A stretch of 47,148 nucleotides of DNA from assembly GCA_013815785.1 (NCBI GenBank), contig JACDFO010000001.1, forward strand, positions 2,973 through 50,120, in the 5' to 3' direction. Below, piece by piece: positions 30,323 to 38,294 of the stretch. The number at the start of each line of letters is the position of its first letter. Within the stretch, counting starts at the first letter, position 1. The notes under the pieces are model-generated. The model was not told where the DNA came from. It worked only from the letters and a program-made list of their open reading frames with translations, and searched no databases. The stretch is from Candidatus Saccharimonadota bacterium (GTDB lineage Bacteria > Patescibacteriota > Saccharimonadia > Saccharimonadales > JACDFO01). Position numbers and translations under genes: made by a program.

Positions 30323-31444
30323 ATGTCAAAATCAGTAACGTTTTTTACAAGTGAATCCGTTTGTGCAGGTCATCCGGATAAAATGTGCGATGCAATCAGC
30401 GATGCAATTTTAGATGCTGCGCTTACTCAGGATCCGCAATCAAGAACTGGCATAGAAGCAGTAGCCGGAGCCAATCAGATAAGTTTATTTGGCGAAATAA
30501 AAACCACAGCAACACTCGACTTTGAGAAAATAGTGCGAACTAAAATTCGTGAACTGGGCTATACAAACCCCGAGTGGGGCTTTTCTGACAAATCCCCAAT
30601 CAGTAATTACATCCACCAGCAATCACCAGAAATAGCAGCTGGTGTTGATCATGATGGAGCAGGTGACCAAGGTATGATGTTTGGCTATGCATGCGATGAA
30701 ACACCAAAACTCCTACCGCTACCTATAGTATTGGCACACTCACTCACCAAGCAAATTGATGAAGTACGCGAAAACAAACAACTCATGTGGTTGCGACCAG
30801 ACGGAAAAGCACAAGTAACCATAGCCTATGAAAATAGCAAGCCAGTACGAGTAGCAAAGGTTGTGATAGCAGTTGCACATGATGAAAACGTGTCAGCAAA
30901 AACAGTCAGAACAGATACGATCAAGCATATTATTACTCCGATACTTCATAAATACGGTTTGAAAGCTCCTGCACAGGTAGACATAGTTATTAACGGGACC
31001 GGGCTCTGGCATATACCAGGTCCAGAATCGGACGCCGGTTTAACCGGACGCAAAATTGTTGTCGACGGTTATGGGGGATATGCTCGAGTTGGCGGCGGAG
31101 CATTCAGTGGCAAAGATCCTAGCAAAGTCGACCGTTCGGGAGCATACGCAGCTCGCTATGTTGCAAAAAATATCGTAGCAAAGGGATTGGCTGCGAAATG
31201 TGAGGTAGCGTTGGCGTATGTAATTGGACAGTCCAATCCGCTGATGCAAACAATTGAAACTTTTGGGACGGCGACGACTTCCCAGGAAGATATAGAAGCA
31301 TTTGCCCATAAAATTCTGGATACGTCAGTCAGGGGAATCATCGAGAAATTAGACTTACGTCGACCAATTTATTCGCAAACCAGTGCGTATGGCCATTTTG
31401 GTAAACCGGGTTTGCCCTGGGAGCAGATTATTTCAAATTCTTAA
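30323..31444 (+). CDS. metK: S-adenosylmethionine synthetase
   Basis: Makes SAM from methionine and ATP. 373 residues. FTSESVCAGHPDKMCDAISDAILDA at the N-terminus, GAGDQGMMFGYACDET near residue 112 and GGGAFSGKDPSKVDRSGAYAARY near 256 are the signature segments, including the HPDK and GAGDQG ATP motifs. The ATG at 30323 follows AGGAG by 8 nt; a long upstream extension overlaps the preceding gene and is not used. The last 17 bases overlap the convergent small gene ending at 31428. Confidence 0.97.
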   Translation: MSKSVTFFTSESVCAGHPDKMCDAISDAILDAALTQDPQSRTGIEAVAGANQISLFGEIKTTATLDFEKIVRTKIRELGYTNPEWGFSDKSPISNYIHQQSPEIAAGVDHDGAGDQGMMFGYACDETPKLLPLPIVLAHSLTKQIDEVRENKQLMWLRPDGKAQVTIAYENSKPVRVAKVVIAVAHDENVSAKTVRTDTIKHIITPILHKYGLKAPAQVDIVINGTGLWHIPGPESDAGLTGRKIVVDGYGGYARVGGGAFSGKDPSKVDRSGAYAARYVAKNIVAKGLAAKCEVALAYVIGQSNPLMQTIETFGTATTSQEDIEAFAHKILDTSVRGIIEKLDLRRPIYSQTSAYGHFGKPGLPWEQIISNS

Positions 31445-31796
31445 ATCGTTTGGTGATTCGCTCAATTTCTACATGGTATTTATCTATCAGGATACCGGTT
31501 GCAATATAAGTCAGTACTAATAGCGCAATCATTAGTTTTAACGCGGCATCGCCTGTAATATCCAAAAAACTATACAAGCCGAAGAGAGGTAAGATGAATA
31601 TAAAAAAGGCAACAAATGAAATACTATAGGCTTTTGCACGTGTATTGATGTTGACAGGCGCTTCCTTATAAGGAGTTTTTTCGATGTATGCCTTAAGCCG
31701 TTGTACTTTTTCCCGAATATATTTTATTTCGAACAGATTGTGAAGGAGTTCATTTGTGACGAGAGCGAGTAGTAGGTTTAGTAAGCTTTGATTCGT
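31428..31796 (-). CDS. Small membrane protein with apparent ACG start
   Basis: An open frame of 122 codons lacks any ATG, GTG or TTG before its middle, but an ACG at 31796 lies 4 nt after GAGGG, a good Shine-Dalgarno position. Read from there the product begins (M)NQSLLNLLLALVTNELLHNL, continues with a basic amphipathic helix (YIREKVQRLKAYIEK), and has two membrane helices (about residues 58-79 and 88-104) and a Lys/Arg-rich tail. It is 37 nt after rarA on the same strand and overlaps the metK end. Either ACG is used as a start, the start codon has mutated (recent pseudogene), or a base was misread. No family recognised. Confidence 0.55.
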   Translation of the reverse strand, partial: TNQSLLNLLLALVTNELLHNLFEIKYIREKVQRLKAYIEKTPYKEAPVNINTRAKAYSISFVAFFIFILPLFGLYSFLDITGDAALKLMIALLVLTYIATGILIDKYHVEIERITKRFKNLK

Positions 31797-31833
31797 AGGA
31801 CCCTCTTAAATTAAGTATGAAGTAAATATATCA

Positions 31834-33006
31834 TTAAAACAGATTAAGTCCTTTTATGTCATCTGGCAAAAAGCCTTGTGGGTGTTCAAAGCCCGCTTCC
31901 CATTTTGTTCCTTTTTGATAGCCTAAATCTTTCATGAGCTTGGTAGAGGCATTGCGCAGGTGGAGCGGTATTGGCAAGTCAGGATATTCGCCCGCTGCAT
32001 GTAATGCTTTGGACATTGCGTCTGCTACCACACGGGATTTTTCGCATTTGGCAAGTACCGTGGCGCAATGAAACAGATTGTACTGACATTCTGGCATTCC
32101 GATACGTTCTACTGCCTGAAATGTGCTAACAGCCAGGTTTAGTGCAGCTGGTGCCGCTATACCCACATCTTCAGATGCAAAAATAACCATGCGGCGCGCA
32201 ACAAATTTGGAATCTTCACCTGCTTGCAACATGCGTGCTAAGTAATACAAGGCGGCATTAGCGTCATTGCCACGCATAGATTTAATAAAAGCGCTAATAA
32301 TGTTGTAGTGGCTCTCGCCATTTTTATCATAACCAGGCACACGTTTTTGGGCCGCAGTCTTGATAATTTCGGGAGTAATCGTACTGTCACTCAGCTGCAT
32401 GGCAAGTTCTAAGTTGCCGAGGGCTACCCGGGCATCTCCACCAGACACCTCAGCTAATAAATCGACACTAGGTTTAGGTAACCTATTTGCACCCAATTTG
32501 AGCTGTTTGGCCGCCCTCTTGACAATGGTGGTAATAGCGAGCTTGTCAAGGGGTTCTAGTACAAGCACGCGGCTTCGGCTCAACAAAGGGTTAATAACTT
32601 CAAAACTTGGATTTTCGGTCGTAGCTCCGATGAGTACGATAGTGCCGTCTTCCACATGAGGCAAAAAGGCATCTTGTTGGGCTTTATTGAAGCGGTGAAT
32701 CTCATCAACAAATAATATTGTAGTCATGCCCAAACGTCGGTTCTGTGCCGCTAGTTGGATTACTTTGACGACATCGGCTTTGCCGGACGTGACGGCACTA
32801 AGTTCTACAAATTCGGCTTCAGTTTCATGGGCAATAATGCGGGCCAAAGTCGTCTTACCGCTACCTGGTGGACCCCATAGTATTAAACTAGGGGGCTGTT
32901 TTTTATCGATTATCTGCCGAATTATTTTCCCGCTCGTAATCAGATGTTCTTGCCCGACAACATCTTTGAGTTTGTCTGGCCGTAACCGTTCAGCGAGTGG
33001 TGGCAT
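31834..33006 (-). CDS. rarA: Replication-associated recombination ATPase RarA/MgsA
   Basis: AAA+ ATPase of the clamp-loader group that acts at stalled replication forks. 390 residues: Walker A WGPPGSGKTTLARII near residue 44, Walker B ILFVDEIHRFNKAQQDAFLP near 97, sensor 1 IGATTENPSFEV, and the C-terminal tetramerisation domain with AFIKSMRGNDANAALYYLARML and EDVGIAAP. PPLAERLRP at the N-terminus is diagnostic. It follows ccdA at 2 nt, so the thioredoxin-ccdA-rarA-small gene string is one operon. Confidence 0.95.
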   Translation of the reverse strand: MPPLAERLRPDKLKDVVGQEHLITSGKIIRQIIDKKQPPSLILWGPPGSGKTTLARIIAHETEAEFVELSAVTSGKADVVKVIQLAAQNRRLGMTTILFVDEIHRFNKAQQDAFLPHVEDGTIVLIGATTENPSFEVINPLLSRSRVLVLEPLDKLAITTIVKRAAKQLKLGANRLPKPSVDLLAEVSGGDARVALGNLELAMQLSDSTITPEIIKTAAQKRVPGYDKNGESHYNIISAFIKSMRGNDANAALYYLARMLQAGEDSKFVARRMVIFASEDVGIAAPAALNLAVSTFQAVERIGMPECQYNLFHCATVLAKCEKSRVVADAMSKALHAAGEYPDLPIPLHLRNASTKLMKDLGYQKGTKWEAGFEHPQGFLPDDIKGLNLF

Positions 33007-33008
33007 GC

Positions 33009-33758
33009 TTAGCGTTTCTCAAGCCTCTGCTCGATTCGAGAAATAGGGTCGTACCAGCCTTTCTCGAGAACATATGACTGAATTTTTTTATCTAATCCAA
33101 ACAAGACCATAAGTCCTACGACAATGAACAAAATACCAATCGTTTTTCGAAACCACCCTTGTGGATTGCTAAGCCAGTGCAATTTTGTAACAACTGATTG
33201 ACCAGCGTACGCGATTAATAGCAATGTACCTGCCAAGCCTAGGGCATAGATTACTAGATATAACAAACCCGCGAGAAAAGATGCAGGCAGTACACTTGCA
33301 ACTATAAGTGCGTATGTCGGGCTGCAACTACTGAACACAGGCCCTAGCGATAGGCCTATTAACATATCGCCCCTAATGTCTTTACGGCTATAGGATTCGC
33401 CAAGCAGCTTGTTGGAGCCCAAATTCAACCGATTTACTCCTGGCAATTTTTCCCAGACATCGGGCTTCAAAAAATTAATCCCGAATAAAATAACGATGAC
33501 CGCCGAAATAACTTGCCAGGTCATCTGCGGAACTCCGAGCAGACTAGTGGAGAATTTAAGGAGCAACCCGAAAATGATAACTGACAGCGCTAAGCTACCT
33601 GTAATAATTAATGGTCGGTACCATTGTTTCTGCTGGTCTGCTTCAGTATCTCCACCCCGTGCAATTGTGCCACCAACAATGACAGGCAAGAGCGGCAAAA
33701 TACAGGGTGCGGCGACGGTAAGAACACCTGCGATAAACGACAATATTAAGAGCGACAT
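33009..33758 (-). CDS. ccdA: Cytochrome c biogenesis protein CcdA/DsbD-type
   Basis: Membrane thiol-disulfide transporter that brings reducing power across the membrane. 249 residues, about six helices. The two redox cysteines are Cys19 in VAAPCILPLLPVIVGG and one in FSSCSPTYALIVASV, matching the CcdA pattern. The upstream neighbour (6 nt away) is a membrane-anchored thioredoxin, which would receive its electrons. No c-type cytochrome genes are seen here, so its role is more likely disulfide reduction outside the membrane than cytochrome c maturation. Confidence 0.88.
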   Translation of the reverse strand: MSLLILSFIAGVLTVAAPCILPLLPVIVGGTIARGGDTEADQQKQWYRPLIITGSLALSVIIFGLLLKFSTSLLGVPQMTWQVISAVIVILFGINFLKPDVWEKLPGVNRLNLGSNKLLGESYSRKDIRGDMLIGLSLGPVFSSCSPTYALIVASVLPASFLAGLLYLVIYALGLAGTLLLIAYAGQSVVTKLHWLSNPQGWFRKTIGILFIVVGLMVLFGLDKKIQSYVLEKGWYDPISRIEQRLEKR

Positions 33759-33764
33759 CTTTTA

Positions 33765-34256
33765 TTACAAGAAATTACGTTTAACCGCATCGAATGTCGG
33801 TTCGTCGTAAGCGACGTATTTACTCAACAGATTTCCTTGATCATCAACTTTTACGAAGGTGGTTTGGATAGTAATTCCGTATTTTTTGCGTAAATCTTGA
33901 TTCGAGTCATAGTCAACTTTTATAATTGTTAAATCGTTCGGCACGCCCTGGGCGTTGATACCAAGTTCGATATTACGACACTGCGAGCACCAAGGGGCGT
34001 GGAAGAACAAGACTTTTTCGCCCGATATTTGGGCAAGGTCTACATCGGCATATTTTACGTATTTGCCAGCTGCGGATGGTGCCTGGGCGGGTGTATTTTC
34101 TGGTTGTGATGCCAATGTTTGTGAATCAGGCGGATTTGGAGATATAGTTTGCTGAGTCGACACAACGGGGGAAGGTTCATCGCTTCTTAAAGATGCAAAA
34201 GCGATTGCGCCACCAATTACGACCATTAGTGAAATAACGATATATGATTTTTTCAT
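33765..34256 (-). CDS. Membrane-anchored thioredoxin-like protein
   Basis: 163 residues. An N-terminal anchor (about residues 5-22) and a Pro/Ser/Gln-rich linker to about residue 65 precede a thioredoxin fold with the redox pair Cys90-Cys93 in HAPWCSQCRNIE. The WCxxC is thioredoxin-type; the cis-Pro region appears as GITIQTTFVKVDD, where Thr replaces the usual cis-Pro neighbourhood. I used the ATG at 34256; a longer frame upstream is an accident of the opposite-strand gene. Paired with ccdA 6 nt downstream. Confidence 0.88.
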   Translation of the reverse strand: MKKSYIVISLMVVIGGAIAFASLRSDEPSPVVSTQQTISPNPPDSQTLASQPENTPAQAPSAAGKYVKYADVDLAQISGEKVLFFHAPWCSQCRNIELGINAQGVPNDLTIIKVDYDSNQDLRKKYGITIQTTFVKVDDQGNLLSKYVAYDEPTFDAVKRNFL

Positions 34257-34292
34257 ATATACATTATACCTTACGAAGTAAACAATATGGTG

Positions 34293-34301
34293 TGCTACAA
34301 T
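34293..34301 (+). promoter_or_regulatory. Extended -10 promoter, leaderless start
   Basis: TGC plus TACAAT (34296-34301) ends 7 nt before the ATG at 34309, so transcription should begin at or next to the start codon. Confidence 0.6.
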
Positions 34302-34308
34302 AGTTAAC

Positions 34309-34704
34309 ATGTTAAGTATTTCTGATTCAGAATTTGATGCAATTATTTCCCGTGCTATGGACGAGCTGCCTGAAGAATATATTGCCCGGCTAAATAATGT
34401 TGTAGTTGTGTATGAAGATAATCCAAGTTCCCAGCAACGCGAAAAGCTACGGCTTAGGTGCGACCAACTGTTATTTGGATTATATGAGGGGATTCCACTT
34501 ACCAAACGGGGAGCTGGTTATAATCTTGTTTTGCCAGATAAAATTACCATCTTTAAAGACCCCATCCTTGCTTACTCACATGATTTAGCCAGCTTCAAAG
34601 AACAAGTTAAGCGTACACTTTGGCATGAAATAGCCCATTTTTACGGACTAGACCATGAACGCATTCATGGTCTGGAAAACAAGCCTAGCGGACGTAATAC
34701 GTAA
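34309..34704 (+). CDS. Zincin-like metallopeptidase
   Basis: 131 residues, matching the small zincin family (metallopeptidase family often called DUF1025). The zinc site HEIAHFYGLDHERI spans residues 106-119 with His106, Glu107, His110 and a downstream Asp as possible third ligand. The N-terminal half (FDAIISRAMDELPEEYIARLNNVVVVYED) is also typical of the family. Cytoplasmic, no signal peptide. Substrate unknown. Its end overlaps the convergent SIMPL gene by 20 bp. Confidence 0.88.
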   Translation: MLSISDSEFDAIISRAMDELPEEYIARLNNVVVVYEDNPSSQQREKLRLRCDQLLFGLYEGIPLTKRGAGYNLVLPDKITIFKDPILAYSHDLASFKEQVKRTLWHEIAHFYGLDHERIHGLENKPSGRNT

Positions 34705-35443
34705 CAGTAACAGAGTATCGCAATTCATTTTCGCCGGGCATAATATTTACGTTAGTACTCTCTGGTTTTTGTGCGGTAGAATCCAATGCAATTCCACGGC
34801 CCTCTAAAAGCGGCACGGGATTTCCAAAGCCAGCTCCGTCTTCAACAGCTTTAACGCGACCTAATTTGAAACCAAGATTGTTTGCCGATTGATCAGCTTT
34901 AGCTCGTGCATCTTTGGTGGCTTCATCACGTGCCTGAGATTCTAGCTCGTTTTGCTTAGTCTCGCTAAAACTGCCCTGAGGAGTTACGTTATTTTCAGGC
35001 CCCGTAGTCACTAAATAATCTTGGATTGTTTGGGCTTTATCCCTAGATTCAAGTGTCACGGTCAGCTGAAGACTATAGATGTAATCCTGATTGGTGTTTC
35101 CTTCGAACGGTTGATTTTTATAGCCATTTATATCAGTTTTAATCTTATTATCTGCAATTCCAAGCTCTTTAAGTTTTGTGGTTAAGTCCTGGCTTTTAGC
35201 ATTGGCTGCATTTATTGCAGCTGTTTTATCTACATTAGTAAATTGATAACTAGGATAAAAAATGTATTGGTCAGGCTCGGCTTTTACTAATGCTTCGCCC
35301 GTAACTGTGATAGTCTCGTTGTCATTTTCGGCATTTTGCCAAGGCATCCACATAATCAACATAGCTACTATAATTGCCAAAAGCACACCTATAATCACTC
35401 GCAAATCTACACTCAAATTAATTCTATTGCCTGTATTTGCCAT
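34685..35443 (-). CDS. SIMPL-domain (DUF541) protein
   Basis: 252 residues. One N-terminal membrane helix (about 12-30), then an extracytoplasmic SIMPL domain: TITVTGEALVKAEPDQYIFYPSY at its start and LGRVKAVEDGAGF near the end, closing with ENELRYSVTVTYYVR. SIMPL proteins occur at the envelope and are linked to oxidative stress or membrane integrity in some bacteria; the exact role is unknown. GGGG lies before the ATG. Confidence 0.88.
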   Translation of the reverse strand: MANTGNRINLSVDLRVIIGVLLAIIVAMLIMWMPWQNAENDNETITVTGEALVKAEPDQYIFYPSYQFTNVDKTAAINAANAKSQDLTTKLKELGIADNKIKTDINGYKNQPFEGNTNQDYIYSLQLTVTLESRDKAQTIQDYLVTTGPENNVTPQGSFSETKQNELESQARDEATKDARAKADQSANNLGFKLGRVKAVEDGAGFGNPVPLLEGRGIALDSTAQKPESTNVNIMPGENELRYSVTVTYYVR

Positions 35444-35501
35444 ATTAGATCCCCCTAATTATTAGTCATCATTATAACGCTTCCGTTAGCGAATATTAAA
35501 G

Positions 35502-36311
35502 TCATAACAATTTAAGTGACTTAAGAATATCAATAGCTTGTTTGTAGGCGTTTGTTGTTTGAAAATAATCCAGTGGCACCTGATTAGTGGCTAAATCATC
35601 GCTAAGCTCTGTCGAGGAATAACCACCTGTGATGATATACGTCTCGGCCTCTTTGCCATACTCTGGTCCGAGCGATTGGTCTTTTTCTAACGAAAAGTTA
35701 CCGGCAATCATAAAGAAGGCAAAATTATCTGAGGTATCAAGGCCAAAGAAAGATAAATTGGTTTCAGGACGTTGACCTGGGGGCGGGTTAACATATACCA
35801 GTTTTTCTGATTGTCTTATTGCTATCCCGCGGCCTATGTATGTACTATCTTGCTGGCGCGCCCCTTGGCGAATGTAAATACGAAAGTTACCCTTGATTGT
35901 CCCGCCATTAATACTAGTGTAACTAAACTCTGGTGATTCAATACGAACGCCTTCCTGTTCACTGTTAGCGTTGGCTACCCAGTTACCCGGGTACGTAAAC
36001 TCAATTCGTGGAAAATCCGCTTTAAATGTTTTTGTGCTGGTTACGGCCGGTACATCGTTTTCAGACGAGCCGGCTTGATTATTGTCAATATTCTGAGTGG
36101 TAGCTGCTGGCGCTTCTGGGGCATTTTCTTTTCCAAATAGTAATGCTGCGCCAAACCCAATACTAGCCAGTATGACTAATCCAAATATAACGAGTGCAAT
36201 GCGTTTTTTAGAAAAACCTGATTTTGTTGCGCGCTGTGACACGCTTGTTATTTCGGGTTCACCCGGAAGCTCAAGAGGTCCATTTGGAAAATTATCATCA
36301 CCATTAGTCAT
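35502..36311 (-). CDS. Hypothetical membrane-anchored extracytoplasmic protein
   Basis: 269 residues. A 30-residue cytoplasmic N-terminus rich in Pro/Glu is followed by a membrane helix (about 35-56), a Gln/Asn/Ala-rich linker, then an extracytoplasmic globular domain with TYPGNWVANANSEQEGVRIESPEF. Such a PsbP/MOG1-like opening (F.YP..W) is suggestive only; I do not assign a family. It stands apart from its neighbours by a 58-nt gap. Confidence 0.7.
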   Translation of the reverse strand: MTNGDDNFPNGPLELPGEPEITSVSQRATKSGFSKKRIALVIFGLVILASIGFGAALLFGKENAPEAPAATTQNIDNNQAGSSENDVPAVTSTKTFKADFPRIEFTYPGNWVANANSEQEGVRIESPEFSYTSINGGTIKGNFRIYIRQGARQQDSTYIGRGIAIRQSEKLVYVNPPPGQRPETNLSFFGLDTSDNFAFFMIAGNFSLEKDQSLGPEYGKEAETYIITGGYSSTELSDDLATNQVPLDYFQTTNAYKQAIDILKSLKLL

Positions 36312-36417
36312 ATATAGTATCTCTCTTAATACTTTACCACCAAAAGGCTATGGGCTGAAGATGGATTTCGGAATGTTTCTAGATAAGCGTAAGCTTTTAA
36401 ACAATAAAAATAATGTG

Positions 36418-36446
36418 TTGACAAGTAATTCGTGCAAGTTTATATT
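36418..36446 (+). promoter_or_regulatory. Strong promoter of candidate small RNA
   Basis: TTGACA (36418-36423), 17-nt spacer, TATATT (36441-36446). The only thing between it and an intrinsic terminator 60 nt later is about 60 nt of non-coding DNA. Confidence 0.75.
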
Positions 36447-36452
36447 GATATG

Positions 36453-36540
36453 TAGTCACTGTGAGGTGATTAGTAACTAGACTAGCAATAGTCAAAATTG
36501 CGACAAAAAGAAGCCCGTCAAACGGCTTCTTTTTGTTTTT
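36453..36540 (+). ncRNA. Candidate small RNA of about 88 nt
   Basis: Bounded by a strong promoter and an intrinsic terminator. It contains a TCAC-TGTGAG-GTGA hairpin, a GACTA-GCAA-TAGTC hairpin with a GNRA tetraloop (36480-36493), and the terminator stem AAAAAGAAGCC/GGCTTCTTTTT. No open frame of useful size is inside. The transcript and its function are unproven. Confidence 0.55.
36505..36540 (+). terminator. Intrinsic terminator
   Basis: AAAAAGAAGCC (36505-36515) pairs with GGCTTCTTTTT (36524-36534), followed by GTTTTT. The A run on the other side makes it potentially bidirectional. Confidence 0.85.
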
Positions 36541-36575
36541 CATCGAAACATACCTAACAATGTAGAATATAGCTT

Positions 36576-37073
36576 ATGGCTAATTACAAAGGGCATATTG
36601 CCGGAGCGGTGGCAGTAACTACTGTCTATGTCGTCGGGTTGTCGTTTTTGCCTGGTGAATTACTAGAAAAAACTGGTGGAATTTTGAGTGATTGGCAAAT
36701 GGTGGCTGGCCTATTTGTTGTTTCAATGCTGATGGGGCTGTGGCCGGATATAGATACGAACTCAAAGGGCCAGGACATCTTTTTTGCCACGGCATTTCTG
36801 TTCGATATTGCACTTATATCCCAAGGCTACCTCGAGGCGGCTGCATATTTTGGCTTGCTAGCCATGACGCCGATTGTAGGCAAGCACCGCGGCTGGACAC
36901 ACAGTAAACTGGCTATGCTATTGGTGCCACTGCCGTTTGTCGCAGTGCCTTACCTCAACAAATCAAGTATATTGGCGACATATCTTATCTTTTACGGGGC
37001 AGCTGTAGCTGGGTATTTTAGCCACTTATTACTGGATGGGAAAATCACCAAATATGTCCGAGTTAAGGGTTAG
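36576..37073 (+). CDS. DUF457-type membrane-bound metal-dependent hydrolase
   Basis: 165 residues with about four membrane helices. The family's metal ligands are visible: His6 in YKGHIAGAV, Asp56/58 in GLWPDIDTNS, and KHRGWTHS around residues 103-110, followed by YFSHLLLDG. YdjM/LexA-regulated hydrolase family members are inner-membrane proteins of unknown substrate. TAGAAT (36563-36568) ends 7 nt before the ATG, so the transcript is probably leaderless. The PAP2 gene follows after 2 nt. Confidence 0.87.
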   Translation: MANYKGHIAGAVAVTTVYVVGLSFLPGELLEKTGGILSDWQMVAGLFVVSMLMGLWPDIDTNSKGQDIFFATAFLFDIALISQGYLEAAAYFGLLAMTPIVGKHRGWTHSKLAMLLVPLPFVAVPYLNKSSILATYLIFYGAAVAGYFSHLLLDGKITKYVRVKG

Positions 37074-37075
37074 TA

Positions 37076-37714
37076 ATGGCGAAGCGTGACAAAACATGGA
37101 ACTGGTTACTTCTTTTTGGCAGTATAAGCGGGCTTTTGGCTAGCAGTTTGCTGGCTAAGCGGGGAACGTTGGTATTAGGCGAAGAGCATTTGCTTGGATG
37201 GGTATACGGACTGCCAGAAAGTTTCCGATTATTCTTCCTGGCCGTTACTTTGCTTGGTAGTGCCTGGGTATTTGCAATTGTGTTAATACTACTACTGTTA
37301 AAAGAACGTTTTGATATCGGTTTACGTGTCATGATTGCAGGACTAGCGGCATATGCAATTGCCGGAATGGCGAAGCAGTTGATTGCACGGCCTAGGCCAG
37401 GAGAACTAGTCTCTGATGTGTTGCAGCGTGAATTACTCGTTTGGGGTTACGGATTTCCGTCTGCGCATACCGCGTTAGCTACGGCACTGGCGATTACGTT
37501 GGGTGCATATTTGCCCAAAAAACGAAAATATATTATCGCGCTTTGGATTGGGATAGTAGCAGTGTCTCGTCTGTATCTTGGGGTTCACGCACCATTGGAT
37601 ATTGTTGGCGGTTTTTGTATCGGTTTATTAGTCTCGACCTGTGTATTAATTATACTTCCACCCCATAAAGCAGTGAGAGGAATCCGTCTTGTAAAAACTC
37701 GTAAGCAGGCCTAA
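37076..37714 (+). CDS. PAP2-family phosphatase
   Basis: Membrane phosphatase, probably on lipid phosphates such as undecaprenyl pyrophosphate or phosphatidic acid. 212 residues, about five helices. The three catalytic motifs are complete: KQLIARPRPGE (KxxxxxxRP), GFPSAHTA (PSGH-type; here PSAH) and SRLYLGVHAPLDIVGG (SRxxxxxHxxxD). Co-transcribed with the DUF457 gene, both acting at the membrane. Confidence 0.93.
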   Translation: MAKRDKTWNWLLLFGSISGLLASSLLAKRGTLVLGEEHLLGWVYGLPESFRLFFLAVTLLGSAWVFAIVLILLLLKERFDIGLRVMIAGLAAYAIAGMAKQLIARPRPGELVSDVLQRELLVWGYGFPSAHTALATALAITLGAYLPKKRKYIIALWIGIVAVSRLYLGVHAPLDIVGGFCIGLLVSTCVLIILPPHKAVRGIRLVKTRKQA

Positions 37715-37743
37715 ACTGAATGTGGAAGTGTGAGGCTTCCGAC

Positions 37744-37768
37744 GACCCTAGCTTATTCAGCTGGGGTC
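37744..37768. terminator. Hairpin between PAP2 and the Fur-family gene
   Basis: GACCCTAGCT (37744-37753), loop TATTC, AGCTGGGGTC (37759-37768): 10 bp with one G-U. Followed on the plus strand by TATGTTATTTTT. It separates the two convergent genes. Confidence 0.65.
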
Positions 37769-37772
37769 TATG

Positions 37773-38189
37773 TTATTTTTGGCAGGATTGGCAGAGGCCT
37801 CGGATTTCTAGTTGGTGGTCTTGGGGGATAAAGCCTAGTTTTAGGGCGACGGTTTGGATACGAAGTTCGATGGTGGGGTCTTCTTCCCAGGCAACGACTT
37901 TGCCGCATTTTACGCAGCTCATATGGTGGTGGTGGTCATGGAAGGTGTTAGAAAGTTCCAGCTTTGAATTCCAACCAAGCTGCAGGCGGCTAATGATTCC
38001 GATGCGCTCAAACAGTTTAATGTTGCGATATACAGTTGCCTGATCCTGGTTTGGCAAGTCATTTATAAGCGCGTTAATGCTAATAGCGGGGCTGGCCTGC
38101 AGGTATTTGAACAGCGCTAAGCGTTGCTTGGTAATGAAACAATTGTTTTGACGCATGACAGACTTGAAACGTGTAAGTTCTGGGCTCAT
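37773..38189 (-). CDS. fur: Fur-family metalloregulator
   Basis: DNA-binding metal or peroxide sensor, 138 residues from the ATG at 38189 (a longer start at 38210 would place residues upstream of a likely promoter). The N-terminal winged helix has TKQRLALFKYLQ and DQATVYRNIKLFERIG (recognition helix). The metal-binding part has HDHHHHMSCVKCGKVV with CxxC, and a second CQSC near the end. A zinc-, iron- or peroxide-sensing role cannot be separated by eye; the ZIP transporter divergent from it suggests metal uptake control. A 41-nt palindrome lies between the two genes. Confidence 0.92.
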   Translation of the reverse strand: MSPELTRFKSVMRQNNCFITKQRLALFKYLQASPAISINALINDLPNQDQATVYRNIKLFERIGIISRLQLGWNSKLELSNTFHDHHHHMSCVKCGKVVAWEEDPTIELRIQTVALKLGFIPQDHQLEIRGLCQSCQK

Positions 38190-38210
38190 ATAAATACTAG
38201 TATATCGCAA

Positions 38211-38251
38211 TCTATATACAAATTGCGAAAAATTTGCAATTTGTATATAGA
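38211..38251. promoter_or_regulatory. Long palindromic operator between fur and the ZIP gene
   Basis: Two perfect 16-bp arms, TCTATATACAAATTGC (38211-38226) and its complement (38236-38251), around a 9-nt AT-rich centre. The right arm overlaps TTGCAA (38234-38239), a -35 that pairs with TAGACT (38256-38261) at 16 nt for the ZIP gene. The site could let the regulator control itself and the transporter. It is a different sequence from the palindrome before cyoA. Confidence 0.65.
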
Positions 38252-38294
38252 AACGTAGACTTATGTAAGAGCAATAAGATTAAAAAGGATTCTC

